A stretch of 64,000 nt of DNA from Dicyema japonicum (Eukaryota; Dicyemida; Rhombozoa; Dicyemidae): contig RDEW01000026.1 of assembly GCA_011109175.1 (NCBI GenBank), positions 637,695 to 701,694 of the forward strand, read 5' to 3'. The notes under the pieces are model-generated. The model saw nothing but the letters and a program-made list of their open reading frames with translations, was not told the DNA's origin and did no database searches. Below are positions 22,741-32,948 of the stretch, in pieces (position 1 is the stretch's first letter; every line of letters starts with the position of its first letter). A program made the position numbers and the translations under genes.

Positions 22741-23200
22741 ATAACACGTGGTTACTATGGTGATAATAATTAAACTTTGGATAGTTGCCTTATATTAAAT
22801 TATTCCAAGACCAAGGGTAGACCAAGAGTAAAATCATTCCTATATCCTTATATTATTAATGTGGTGCTATGTGGTTATTCGTTTCAAAATTTTTTTTCCT
22901 TCCCTCTGATAACGTCACTGGATACACCTTACACAGTAGACGCCCAATGGTATTCAACTATTCTTTCTGTCGGGAGACAGTTTCGTTCTCTGGCGACGAG
23001 TTCTGGAACCAACCGCAGCTCCCCGGAAATTGTCCTCTAGATCACTGTTCTCGTGGAAGTTCTCCTGGAACGCGTCAGGATAAAGGGATTAGTTAGTTTT
23101 GTTTTACCCTTAGTCATTGGAATAATTTATTTTATTATTAGTCATATGTCACAATCATCTGTTTCCACTTGCCCACGTTATATAGCTCAGGCTCTGATCC
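22741..23200. other. Spacer, nothing assigned
   Basis: Open stretches on the plus strand (22777-23040 and 22869-23096) match no element seen here and show no domain. The stretch lies between the upstream side of the five-exon gene and a LINE-C fragment. Confidence 0.4.
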
Positions 23201-23204
23201 AAAA

Positions 23205-23450
23205 ATACAAGAGTACCGGAAAAAAATCAACGAGCTCCGCACAGAGAGAGGCAGAGTCCTAACAAAGATCAAACAAATAAAAAAATTCCTTTCTAGAAGT
23301 GAAGCAGAAAATCAAATTTCCGAAATAACGAAATATAAAGACGGACCAAGGACGTTTAACGCAATTCGCCAGCTTAACAGAAAAAGAAGTTCGGCCTCGA
23401 ACATTGTCCATGATAACCTCGGCCGTACTGTCATTAGTAGGGCGAACTAA
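23205..23450 (+). mobile_element. LINE-C linker fragment between endonuclease and RT
   Basis: Reads LRTERGRVLTKIKQIKKFLS then EITKYKDGPRTFNAIRQLNR and NIVHDNLGRTVI. This aligns with LRTQRGRVLTKIKQIQRFLA, KYKNGPRMFKAIRLL and TVHDNLGHDVI of the full-length LINE-C (about 29580-29370, minus). Both ends are truncated. Confidence 0.8.
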
Positions 23451-23512
23451 GTTAAAAAAAGTTAAAATTTAATAATAGTAAATAAATAATCATTAAAATG
23501 ATTTTTTAACTA

Positions 23513-25259
23513 CAGTACGACCCCGCCTCAATAGAAAAGTGCCCCAAATATAGAGGGTATATAATTCTTACATTTAAAACTATTTTTAGATAATAAAATA
23601 TGTTGTTTCGATAAAAAAGATGATTTAATTTATTTATGAGAAATAATCAGTTATTTTGAACCCAGTATAATACTCATTTCTCAGAATCTTTGAAATTTTT
23701 ATTCTGAATTCATAGTATTCTTTGAGCCTTACAGGGCAAGTATTGAATAAAGAAGTTTCGAGATTATTCATTTTTCTTATTGAATCTTTTTAATATAACT
23801 AATCTCACCATTTTCATTGTACAAAGTCTCATTATCTTCAACTCCGATTATTTCAAGTTCCATTTACCCTGAAACATGCTTATCAATTAATTCAGATGCT
23901 TTTTTTTGAATTAATATCACGAACACATGTTCTCTGTTCGTTTATTTTCATCCAACAATTGACAATCGTTGTTGTTGTTACTCGATCACAGGCTTCTCCT
24001 ACAAATGCAATTATTTGCCTCATATTAATCTTCAATAGGGTCGAATAGTATTCATTTACATCGTCAAGACATATCATTTCATAAAGAACGTTGTTGTAAT
24101 ATGTCTTGAAAGAGTTTATGATTCGCACATCTAAAGGTTGAAGAAATGCTGCTGTATTTTTAGGAAATTTAAGAAATAATAAGTTTGAATATTCTTGATA
24201 TTTTTGGCACGGCGCATTATCCATAAAAATCAAAATTTTTCTGTTTTTTGACCATTTCAAAGTTTTTTTTTGTAACCATTTATCAAAATTATCAGTTGTC
24301 ATCCATCATATTTTGACGCTGTGTAAAAAACCTAAAAAAACCTAATAAAATATACCCCATAATGCTCAGTTTGTAGATTTTTAACCATCTTGGCGATTTA
24401 AATTTTCCGATAACAAGGGGCTTTAATTTCTCACCTTCAAGACTGCAGCATAAAAGAACTGAAACTCGTTCTTTGCTTTTCGTTTTACCAAAACAATCAT
24501 CATTTGAAGAGACAATTGATTTACATGAATTTTAACAAAAAGAGAGGTTTCGTCGCAGTTAAAAATATCTTTTTTCTCGTATTTATCAAATAAATTGTCG
24601 TAATCGTTAAAAAAAATCTTCGACTTTATTTCTGTCACATAAGTTCTTTTCACCCGAAATTACTTTGAACAATAATTCATGACACTTTTTTTAAATCGAT
24701 CCAACCATCCATTTGATGCTTTGAAATCATTGAAGTCAAGATTAGCTGCAATTTTTTTGCCATAGTTTTGAGAAATCTTGAAAATAAAATACCATCCGTT
24801 CTCAAATTTTTAAATACTTCGAATACTAATCGATCGATTCGAATATAAATATTTGATTCGAACTTCTTAGATGAGAGTTCATCAGAGCATATTTGTGTTT
24901 TTGAAACCCCTTTTCCAATTTCTTTTTTTAATTCGTGAGACAGTTCCTTTTCCAATATTGTATAAGTGACAAATTTTTATTTCTGACATATTTTCTTCAT
25001 TAAAGAATCGGAAATCTTCTGTTTCAGGTGGCGACTAAGCTTCGCAGGCATGCTTAAATAAAAATGAAATAATAAATTTTAATATTATCGATTGAAAAAG
25101 TGCTCCAATAAGCGGAGTTTAGTATTTTAAATTTAAGCTTCCTATTGGTCAAAAATGTAAAAAAATGTAAAAATCATTCAAAATAATATTTATTAAAAAA
25201 ATCGCCCCAAAACAGAGGGTGCTCCAAGGCCAGGGTTTTATTGGGGCGGGGTCGTACCG
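23513..25259 (-). mobile_element. pogo/Tigger-like transposon with both termini and TA duplication
   Basis: Inverted ends: CAGTACGACCCCGCCTCAAT at 23513 and, inverted, CGGTACGACCCCGCCCCAAT at 25259, flanked by TA at 23511-23512 and 25260-25261; total 1747 bp. The minus-strand transposase is broken into three frames: 24955-24677 (DNA-binding half, ending HQMDGWIDLKK), 24653-24423 (DIFNCDETSLFVK, first catalytic D) and 24302-23892 (ILIFMDNAPCQKY, second D; FPKNTAAFLQPLDVRIINSF, third D). It has intact ends but no intact gene, so it could only move if helped in trans. Confidence 0.9.
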
Positions 25260-25415
25260 TATATTTTATTATCAATAAATGTATATTAAAGAAAATTATT
25301 AGGTTAAAAAGTGCGCCAATTTTAAAATATTGGTGTTATATTGTCGTGTTGTGTTGATTTTTGCTATTGAGATATTCCTCCTATTCTTGACTTTCACCTA
25401 TTGTGATTCAGTGGA

Positions 25416-25712
25416 ATGTTACTCGAAAAGTCATCGTCCAATTGCTCTGCCTGCAACATGAGCAATTTGAGAAAGTTAGGGATTTCTTGTTCTGCCTGGG
25501 GAGACTTCTTTCACCTCAGATGTTTGAAGCTCTCTCAGGCCTCCATCCACGCCCTAGGGATATGGCACTGCCGCTCGTGCCTTGGAATTGGCTGGGGGTT
25601 TCTTAATGGTCACGGAGTGCATACACCTCCGGAGAAGACCTTTCCCAATTGGATCCAGATTCGCTACTTAAACTTATCAATGAACGCCGTTCATCAAGGA
25701 GTATCTCGGTGA
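25416..25712 (+). pseudogene. LINE-A N-terminal PHD-type zinc finger
   Basis: The frame reads NCSACNMSNLRKLGISCSAW then GDFFHLRCLKLS and ALGIWHCRSCL. The spacing C-x2-C, C (the second Cys of this pair is W here), H-x2-C, C-x2-C fits the C4HC3 PHD fold with one ligand lost. PHD fingers bind histone tails in other proteins. In a LINE it could steer insertion. The following IPKAARP frame starts in another phase, so an indel lies between about 25600 and 25680. Confidence 0.55.
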
Positions 25713-26605
25713 AGATCCCAAAAGCAGCACGCCCCCTAGCTGCCGAAGCCTTAACCAAAGCAATCGACGATGCTCTCCACTACGACTCTATAAACGACTG
25801 GGTACGTTTGTTTAATTTTGCTCCTTTCGCACTTGGCTCCCCCCGAGATCGCAATGGGAAACAGTCTCTCTCGATTGAAATGAAGAATAACATCCGCGCA
25901 TTTATGGATGGAACTCACTTTACGGACCTCACGTCCTTTTACATCCGTTCAACTGAGACTCGGAGTTCAACTCGGGAAACGGAGATTTTTCGCCTTAGAA
26001 AAACTGTACAATCGAAGTTGCTTGAAGGAAAAACCCGATTCGCATTGAAAGCCCTTTCACTCTCAGGTGGACCACGCAACCCAACCGCTAATACTTACAA
26101 AATTCTATTGGAAAAGCATCCACCCACTCCGAGTGACCTACGCCACTGTTCATTCTCATCAAAAGTGACCTCTTTGTCCACGTCGCCTGAAAATGTCATC
26201 ACGGCGTTAGGGAATAGACCACCAAGCAGCAGTGAAAGTCTCAATGGCTTAAGGCCCGGCCATCTTAAAGACTTTATTTCACCAACTATTGGAGACCAAG
26301 CATGTCGTCTCTCCTTCTCACTCATTTCTCTTATGAACAGGATATCATCTGGACATTTGCCTGATTTGATACGACACATCTTATTTTCGGCTAGTCTGAT
26401 TGCAGTCGACAAGAAGGGAGGTGGTATCCGTCCGATCGCCGTCGGTTTCACCCTTAGGAGACTAGCAGCCGAAATTGCTTTCAGATTTTCTACGTCAATC
26501 TTGTCAAAATCTTTACTCCCCAGTCAAGTTGGAGTCGAAGTTTGTCTTTCCGATTTCCGAATAATGTCGCTATTGCAGATGTTAACATTCCAGATTTCCG
26601 AATAA
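25649..26605 (+). pseudogene. LINE-A pre-RT domain and first RT blocks
   Basis: 318 codons, first codon TTG (no ATG start). It contains SVKIPKAARPLAAEALTKAI, SINDWVRLFNFAPFALGSP, SLNGLRPGHLKDFIS and, as RT finger blocks, LIAVDKKGGGIRPIAVGFTL with RRLAAEIAFRF and LLPSQVGVEV. The family would next show the conserved gate before the first catalytic aspartate, but the frame runs into the duplicated 33-mer at 26552 instead. The well-preserved long open frame suggests a fairly recent origin. Confidence 0.75.
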
Positions 26606-26625
26606 TGTCGCTATTGCAGATGTTA
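26552..26625. repeat. 33-bp direct repeat with 8-bp spacer at a rearrangement joint
   Basis: GATTTCCGAATAATGTCGCT and the next 13 bases occur at 26552-26584 and again at 26593-26625. This is exactly where LINE-A RT sequence stops and foreign sequence starts, consistent with repair-associated duplication. Confidence 0.8.
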
Positions 26626-26639
26626 TTACGAAATTTGAA

Positions 26640-27060
26640 AGTATGCGCTTCACAATTGAATAAGCATATGATGGTTGGAATTTGGAAATAACAAAATCTT
26701 TGAGTTCAAATTTAGCTCATGAATAATACGATGAAAGAGACAAATGATGACCCGGGATTTTACTTTTCTATATTAGCACGCAGTAACACCAGGATGTCTT
26801 CCAACCATATTCGGAGCACCATTGCTGCACAAACATACAAGTTTCTTCAAATCAAACCTATAGTCAAAGAGAATTTGTAGTAGTTTTACAAAGATATCTA
26901 CTTGTAGTAGTATCGTGGATTGGTACATTAAAAAATGAATCGCTAAATGTGCAACAAAGATCGCTAATTGTGCAATTTCAACATCCAACATAGTCGACTG
27001 TTTCATTGATCTCAATTTAAGAATATACAAATTTTAACAATCCAGACATTAATTGATGTT
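26640..27060 (-). mobile_element. hAT (ZBED/Buster-like) transposase fragment
   Basis: The minus-strand frame 27030-26773 ends with KKLVCLCSNGAPNMVGRHPG, matching the ..L..VCTDGAPAM.G...G block that is diagnostic of hAT transposases and their domesticated relatives, preceded by the usual FV..L..L..Y..DL spacing. Only about 85 residues remain. It sits inside LINE-A copy 2. Confidence 0.65.
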
Positions 27061-27100
27061 TAAATTCAAAATTTGAAATTTTTTTAATAAATTTATTTTT

Positions 27101-27720
27101 TTGGAAGACGATTCTTTGAGGATTGGAATTGGACAAAGACTGGGACTAGACGTTTGCCAGGAGCACCGATGCCGATGCGGGAAAATAGTCGATGCGAATG
27201 GATTGCACCCGCTGTCCTGCAGAAGAAGCGCCGGAGAGGGACCACGTCATGCTGCTCTAAACGATGTGATAGTCAGAACCCTGAAGGCTACAGGCTTCAA
27301 GCACAAATTGAACCAGTGGGTCTTGATCGAGCAGATGTAAAGAGACCTGACGGGATGACCCTTTTCCCCTTCACATCTGGAAGATCTTTGGTCTAGGACA
27401 CAACATGTTACTCAGATAGTAGACACGTTCTAAATCACGAATATTTTCAAATCGGTTAAGACACCAGGAGCAGCTGCATCGACTGCGGAGAACCTAAAAA
27501 TCAAGAAATATTCTTGCCTCAGGGATCGCTACCGATTTACTCCTGTTGCGACCGAATCATCGGAGCCGTTGTCCAATGACGGCTGAGTTCTTGCGAGAAC
27601 TCGGAGAATGCTTGCCAGGAAGAAAAGGGATAAACGATAAGAGTTATGGCTAAGACAAAAGATTGGAAAGGCCATACTCCGAGGGAACTCGTTCGCAATC
27701 CACGCAGCAGGCTTCCTCAA
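27101..27720 (+). pseudogene. LINE-A C-terminal zinc block and PD-(D/E)XK-like nuclease remnant
   Basis: The frame 27101-27340 gives DDSLRIGIGQRLGLDVCQEH, RCRCGKIVDANGLHPLSCR and PRHAALNDVIV. The nuclease begins one frame over with KRPDGMTLFP (about 27340-27370). FTPVATESSEPLS, MLARKKRDKRELWLRQK and ILRELVRNPRSRLPQ (27530-27722) form the end. The WDxT and KKY blocks of copy 1 are damaged here. The last codons are interrupted by the LINE-C insertion. Confidence 0.7.
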
Positions 27721-27765
27721 CTTATTATTTATTTTTATTTAAAGCACTCCCGAGAAGTCATAAAA

Positions 27766-28953
27766 TTAATCAAGCCTCCCTTGTGCCGTATTTCTAGCCA
27801 TCCTCTCTATCAGCCTTTTCCAGGACCCTCTACTTCGTGCCAGTTCCCTTAAGGTATCTAGGTCGTCTGCGGAAGTGAGCTTCAGTCCCACAGCCGACAG
27901 GTCTCCATTCAAAATAGTTGGGAGTGTGACTCTTGGTCTTCCACGGAAACCGGCTCCCGTATGCATTAGGTAGTTTTCCATGGCGATATTCGCGGGTACT
28001 TGAGCATTTAGACGTAAGATATGTCCAAAGAGACTCCATCTTGATCTGAAGATCTCCTCGGATAGTATACCAGATTTGCACTTCGAGTAGAGGTCATTGT
28101 TTGAGATCTTCTTAGGCCACTTGATCTTGATTACTGATTTCAATTGTGTCCTGTGGAAAGCGTCAAGACGGTCCATCTCTTGTTTAGAGATTCCCCAAGT
28201 GCCTGAATTGTAGGTCAGGACGGGGATGACAAAAGCCTTATATATTCTGAGTTTGGTGTTTAATCCCATCCTCTTCTTATGACCCCACATATTCGATACT
28301 TTCTTTAGTGCACACATTGCGAGGATTTTCCTCCGAGAAACATCTTCTGAGTCCCCGAGAAGCGAACCCACCTTCTTTTGCTTTCTCCAAGACTCGTCCG
28401 ATCTTCGATCATTGCGTGTAAGTGTTGTGAACTCTGTTTTATCGGTGTTAACGGTTAAGAACCATTTCGAGAATACGTGTGGAAGAACGTTAAGCATGTG
28501 TTGAAGTACTTGAATATCCTCAGAAACAAAGTCCAGGTCGTCCGCGTAGATTATCTCGTTATAATTGTTGCCAACCAGGGGTCTGAACTCTCTTAGTGCG
28601 GCCTCAAGGTAGACAATAAAGAGGACCGGGGATAGTGAGTCCCCCTGTGGAACTCCACGTGAGGTCGAAAAAAAGTTAGAGGTAGAGTCACCAATTTTGA
28701 CGGCAAGTTGAGTGTTCCGCATGAGTAAGTGTATTATTTTGACATCGTCAGGCAGTAGAAAACTCTCCAACACTTCCATAAGTTTTCCACGGTCCACCGA
28801 GTCGAACGCACGGGACATGTCGATACCAAGTATCTCAATAGATTTTTTGTATTTTTGGCACAGGGCACAATACCACCTGTGCCCCCATACCACGTCAGCC
28901 GTGGACCTGCCCGTCCGGAATCCACTTTGGCCGTCCGAAAGAAATATGTTCAC
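27766..28953 (-). CDS. LINE-C polyprotein, part 2: RT palm and C-terminal domain
   Basis: 395 codons from the first in-frame ATG, but the true reading continues upstream across the frameshift at 29036-29040. RT: GQSGFRTGRSTADVVW, GIDMSRAFDSVDR (first catalytic D), RGVPQGDSLSPVLFIVYLEA, NEIIYADDLDFVSED (YADD intact) and FLTVNTDKTEFTTL. C-terminal part: RMGLNTKLRIYKAFVIPVL with YNSGTWG, WSLFGHILRL and GSWKRLIERMAR. Stop at 27766-27768, about 43 bp from the tail. All catalytic residues are present. Confidence 0.85.
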   Translation of the reverse strand: MNIFLSDGQSGFRTGRSTADVVWGHRWYCALCQKYKKSIEILGIDMSRAFDSVDRGKLMEVLESFLLPDDVKIIHLLMRNTQLAVKIGDSTSNFFSTSRGVPQGDSLSPVLFIVYLEAALREFRPLVGNNYNEIIYADDLDFVSEDIQVLQHMLNVLPHVFSKWFLTVNTDKTEFTTLTRNDRRSDESWRKQKKVGSLLGDSEDVSRRKILAMCALKKVSNMWGHKKRMGLNTKLRIYKAFVIPVLTYNSGTWGISKQEMDRLDAFHRTQLKSVIKIKWPKKISNNDLYSKCKSGILSEEIFRSRWSLFGHILRLNAQVPANIAMENYLMHTGAGFRGRPRVTLPTILNGDLSAVGLKLTSADDLDTLRELARSRGSWKRLIERMARNTAQGRLD

Positions 28954-29006
28954 CCTCTCCTTTATTCGGTTTAAAGCAATGAGGGATAATGTTTTTCGTA
29001 TGGAGG

Positions 29007-30707
29007 TTAGGAGTATAATAGGTCTGAAGTTGTGAGGGGGCCTTTACTTTTTCCCGGTTTTTGTAGTGGAATTAGCCACCCTTTTCCCAGTTCCAGTTCA
29101 TCTGCACCCTCGAGAGACCGGTTGAAAATGTTAGTAATCATTTCAATTAGCTCCTCCGGGCCGTATTGTAAAAGTTCTGCAGTAATGAAGTCTGGTCCGG
29201 CAGATCTTCCGGTATTTAATTTTTTAATAGCTTGTTGAGTTTCGGATATGGTAATAGGGCTAGTTAGAGTGTACTTGTAAGACTTCCGAGATTTCATTGC
29301 TTGGTCAGCCGCGTCCTGTTTGTTGAACATAAGGTCAAAATGGGATGCCAGAACGTTTGCTTTGTTAATGGTCCCGATAACGTCGTGACCAAGGTTGTCA
29401 TGGACAGTTAACGAAATTGGACAGTTTTCTCTGCTAAGAAGCCGGATTGCTTTGAACATTCTTGGTCCGTTCTTGTACTTTAATATGTCTGAGATTTTCT
29501 CCTCAGCTTCATTTTTGGCAAGGAATCTTTGTATTTGTTTGATCTTCGTTAAGACTCTCCCTCTCTGGGTGCGCAGTACTTTGATATCTTCCGGAGCGTT
29601 TGTGTTTTCCATCCGGAGTCTGAGCTCTTTCTGTGTTACAGAGAGTTGTCCGATATCCGGATTACATTGTTTGTGACGAGATTTGGTGATGTGACCAAGC
29701 ACACTAAAGGCTGTGTTTTGGATAGCAACCACTATTTCATCCCATAAGCTGTTTGTCGGCTGATTTTGGTTAATACTGTTGATGCTATCTCTCAGAACTG
29801 CACTATAACGACATTTGGTGGATTCTTCGTAGCGTAACCTCTCAGTGTCGAAACGTACTGAGGTAAGGCCTTTGTGTTTCCCGTGTATTCCATGGATTCT
29901 TTTAAGTACTAGCCGGGCGACCACAAGTTTATGATCGCTACTTGTTTCAAGTCCACCGTAAGATCTCGAGTCCTGTAGGAGGGCCTTCTGATGTTGCTTG
30001 CAGATAATATAGTCGATCTGATTGTATATATTGACTGTGTTTCCAGATTTGCCTTTTCTGGTACCAACCCACGTGGTCCTGTGTCTTGCCGGGTGCTTGA
30101 AACAAGTGTTGCATATGAGTAGGTTGAATGCCGTGCAAAATTGTATTAATGCCTCTCCGGGGATGTTACGGCGGTTTCTACCGTGGGATCCAATACACGT
30201 TTCACCAGGTCTTGCTTTTCCGGCCCTGGCGTTCCAGTCCCCGGCGATAAAAAGAAAGTAAGAGGATGAAAGTGAGTTGTACACACTTGTGAGAGTAGAG
30301 TAAAACGTATCCAGTTCTTCGATATTCGTTGATACACGTGCTCCGGTTGGGGCATATACATTTATGATGGAGATCACTGAGTTGAGTTTGTTTCCGCATT
30401 TGATTTGTAACACCGCGACACGGTCAGATACTGCCCATACTCTTGAGACACAGTGAAACAAGTGCCGATGAACAGCAAATCCGAGCCCATAGTGCCTGCA
30501 GTCTGGTGTGAGGGTCAAAAGGTAAAAATTCTGAAACAGTTCTGCTGATTGTTCGGTTATTTTCGTCTCTTGCAAACAACAGACAGAGATGTTGTATTTA
30601 CTCAGATCACGCGCCAATTGTTGTTTCTTGTAGCACTGATTGAGGCCTCGGCAGTTGAGGGATCCAAGTGTGAGGGGAGAAACTGGTAAGCAATACGAAG
30701 AAGACAT
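29007..30707 (-). CDS. LINE-C polyprotein, part 1: APE-type endonuclease, linker, RT fingers
   Basis: 566 codons, ATG at 30707. Endonuclease: LGSLNCRGLNQCYKKQQLA (N-terminal strand), VCCLQETKI (catalytic E), INVYAPTG, FIAGDWNARAGKA (catalytic D and N), then IDYIICKQHQ and SSDHKLVVARL (final D-H pair). Linker with RGRVLTKIKQIQRFLA. RT fingers: KLNTGRSAGPDFITAELLQY and LIPLQKPGKSKGP. Endonuclease motifs are complete. The frame then shifts at the G5 run (29036-29040) and the reading continues as HNFRPIILLTSIRKTL in the frame of the next entry. RTE-type elements have this single-ORF design. Confidence 0.85.
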   Translation of the reverse strand: MSSSYCLPVSPLTLGSLNCRGLNQCYKKQQLARDLSKYNISVCCLQETKITEQSAELFQNFYLLTLTPDCRHYGLGFAVHRHLFHCVSRVWAVSDRVAVLQIKCGNKLNSVISIINVYAPTGARVSTNIEELDTFYSTLTSVYNSLSSSYFLFIAGDWNARAGKARPGETCIGSHGRNRRNIPGEALIQFCTAFNLLICNTCFKHPARHRTTWVGTRKGKSGNTVNIYNQIDYIICKQHQKALLQDSRSYGGLETSSDHKLVVARLVLKRIHGIHGKHKGLTSVRFDTERLRYEESTKCRYSAVLRDSINSINQNQPTNSLWDEIVVAIQNTAFSVLGHITKSRHKQCNPDIGQLSVTQKELRLRMENTNAPEDIKVLRTQRGRVLTKIKQIQRFLAKNEAEEKISDILKYKNGPRMFKAIRLLSRENCPISLTVHDNLGHDVIGTINKANVLASHFDLMFNKQDAADQAMKSRKSYKYTLTSPITISETQQAIKKLNTGRSAGPDFITAELLQYGPEELIEMITNIFNRSLEGADELELGKGWLIPLQKPGKSKGPLTTSDLLYS

Positions 30708-31497
30708 AGTGCAAGTAGAGGGACGTCACCACCTCAACCAAAAAAAATCCACGCAGCAGGCTTCCTCAACTGACATTTGTTTAATTGTTAAAAAAATTAT
30801 TTTGTTTAAAAAAATTATTTATAATATTTATTATTTATTGCTGAAACAACTCCGAGAGCGCCTTGTCCAATTAAACCCTCTGCCCATATGGCATCTCAGG
30901 GCTCTGCCTCCTATACTCCAGTGTCAGGCTCTCTAGGGTCCGCTTTAACACAGTGGACTGTAGATAGGCCTGAGGTTCTCATTTACCCCCAACTGCTTCA
31001 GATAACCCTTGTGGTACTTTGTTGCAATAACTTCCCACGTCATTACTATTGGAATAACGAGGACCTGCAACCAAGCATCTGCCCCATCACGTTTGCAAGA
31101 AAGTCATACTTTCTTTATTTCTCAACCTCCACATTCTGCAAACGGTCTTGAGACGTGATGCCAACCTCTATGATAAGGACTCGGCCAGACTTTTTATCGT
31201 GTACCACAATGTCCGGTTTATTGTGCTTGACTAGCACCAAGGTACGGATAACACTGTCTACCTTAATTTGGTTGTCCAATGTCTGAAGAGGACCTTATGA
31301 AGGCTTTTTAAGTTGATCTTTTCCGTCAAATTATTATATTGTAATTCGATCAACGCCTTCACATTTACTAGGCCCACCATCATCAACACCATACTTAGCA
31401 GACAAAAAGGTCTGATAGTGCCTAGTGTGGGTTTGCCCGTGTTTTTCGGTCGTTATTATGGCGTGCTTTCCTAGCAGACACATACTTGACCCAGCTA

Positions 31498-32157
31498 TCA
31501 GGGTGTCGTCATTCGCATTAGGATACGCTCACTTAGTTGGACTACTCCACACAGTCCACGGCCGAATTTATCACGGGGTAAATATAGTCTCTCCTTATTG
31601 GCTGCCAACACATGGACATGGTTCTCTCTGAGTACTCCACGGATCATAACATCCATCTCATCATACTCTTTGGGCTCAAACTCCACAACACCTATGTAGT
31701 AGTTTAGCAGCGAGACAGCATACTCATTTAATGCTAGGAACAAATTCCTTGCATTTAGAGACGTCTTACACAATAACGCTGCTCTTTTACGGATGCCTTC
31801 AGTAATTTGTCGCTTTGTCTCAGGCATTATAAGGGACTTTGGAGATTCGGTAACACCCAGATACTTATATCCTTCGTGTTCCTCTAGGACTCTTACTAAC
31901 TCGCTACATACTTGCGTGTTAGTCGCAGACTTTGAATAATTCAAATCTAGCCCTATACTCTCAAAGAATTCCCTGGCACAGACCCCCATGGAGTAGAGCT
32001 CCTCGGCTGTTCGAGCATACATCTTCAAGTCATCGATAAAAAGAAGGTGATTTGTACTGAAACAGACCCCTTCACAATGAACTGGTATTTGCTCAAACCG
32101 GTCATTGAGGCGGCGACTCAATGGCTCCAAACAGAGAACAAAGAGTAGCGGAGACAT
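31498..32157 (-). pseudogene. R4-A reverse transcriptase C-terminal third and thumb
   Basis: 219 codons: MSPLLFVLCLEPLSRRLNDR, CFSTNHLLFIDDLKMYART (catalytic IDDL box), GLDLNYSKSATNTQV, YKYLGVTE, ALNEYAVSLLNYYIGVVEFE and KERLYLPRDKFGRGLCGVV. Intact over this length. It is followed by a broken region before the nuclease remnant. Confidence 0.85.
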
Positions 32158-32948
32158 GCTATCCCCCTGAAGGATCCCCTCTTGAGTTTTACCTCGCCTA
32201 TCCGGTGCCTATTATAGTTCAGATGAATACTCCACCTATTCATCACAGCCACTACAAAGCTGATGAACCACACAGGCATACACAGACTGTGTAGGCACTC
32301 GACAAGGTAAGAATGATCAACTGAATCGTAAGCCTTCTTCACATCCACCCACATAGACAAAAGTGAGTTTCCGTGAGACACAGAAAGGCATTTGTTGATC
32401 AAAGCCTGCTCTTTTGCCCCCTGACAATTTCGCACAGTTCCCAACTGATTCTCGGAGAGAATCCCATTTGCGTCTACAAAGCTCCTGACCTCATTAGCCA
32501 CCAATTTGGTCATCAGCTTATACAGGGTTGGCATGCAGGTTATCGGTCGATAATCTGCAGCAGACTGGGGGTTGTCCAGCTTTGGGATCAAATAAGTTGT
32601 CCCTGTGCATGCCCAATCAGGAATCGTTTCCGGGTTAGTGATGCTTTTCTGTAATACACGACACATAGACTCGTGTAATGAAGTGCATCTTTTGATAAAG
32701 AAATTATAAACTTTATCGACCCCGGTCGTCTTCCAATCAGGGAGATGTCTCACTACCGCCTCAAATTTCTTGCGAAAATCGAAAATTCCGCAAGATTCCG
32801 CCAAGAAAGGAGCGGCGCTGTACGGGACATTCCACGCATTTCCTCTGCGTGGTTTAGCCTCCCACATACTACCCCATGTGGAAAGCATTTCCGCGTCCTG
32901 CTGGGAACATACACTATGGCCATTTTCGTGTAGGCGACGGTAAAACAA
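32118..32948 (-). pseudogene. R4-A reverse transcriptase, N-terminal two thirds
   Basis: 276-codon frame with VRHLPDWKTTGVDKVYNFF, PDWACTGTTYLIPKLDNPQ, DYRPITCMPTLYKLMTKLVA, QLGTVRNCQGAKEQALINKC and MWVDVKKAYDSVDHSYLVEC (first catalytic D). Near IGEVKLKRGS the frame shifts, so the expected RGxLQGD-type block is lost here and the reading resumes in the frame of 32157-31498. Polymerase of the element at 30838-33845. Clear sequence match to 7725-7190. Confidence 0.85.

Larger units (their letters stand above)
25400..27722 (+). mobile_element. LINE-A copy 2, with N-terminus, large central deletion, split by LINE-C
   Basis: This copy keeps the N-terminal half missing from copy 1: a PHD-type zinc finger (25440-25590), a conserved region with KIPKAARPLAAEALTKAID and the first RT blocks (25649-26550), then a jump over most of the RT into the C-terminal zinc and nuclease part (27101-27720: HRCRCGKIVDANGLHPLSCR, then KRPDGMTLFP in the next frame). 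Where the RT core should be, 26552-27095 holds a duplicated 33-mer and a hAT fragment. The 3' end is interrupted by the full-length LINE-C at 27723 and resumes at 30772-30810. Confidence 0.8.
27723..30745 (-). mobile_element. Full-length RTE-like LINE-C with 26-bp target duplication
   Basis: A 3023-bp element in reverse orientation. The direct repeats 27697-27722 and 30746-30771 are identical over 26 bp (beginning AATCCACGCAGCAGG) and both lie in the LINE-A 3' end, proving the insertion. Very compact: about 38 bp of 5' leader, one long coding region (APE-type endonuclease, linker, RT, C-terminal domain), about 43 bp of 3' leader and an AATAA-rich tail. The only break seen in the coding region is a frameshift at the G5 run 29036-29040. 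It is the best candidate for a recently active element in this window. Confidence 0.9.

Noticed and set aside
22869-23096. Plus-strand open frame as a gene
   Set aside because: 75 codons, no motif, overlapping another open frame, and close to a LINE-C fragment.
28712-30261. Plus-strand frames within the full-length LINE-C
   Set aside because: Opposite-strand shadows of the endonuclease/RT coding region.
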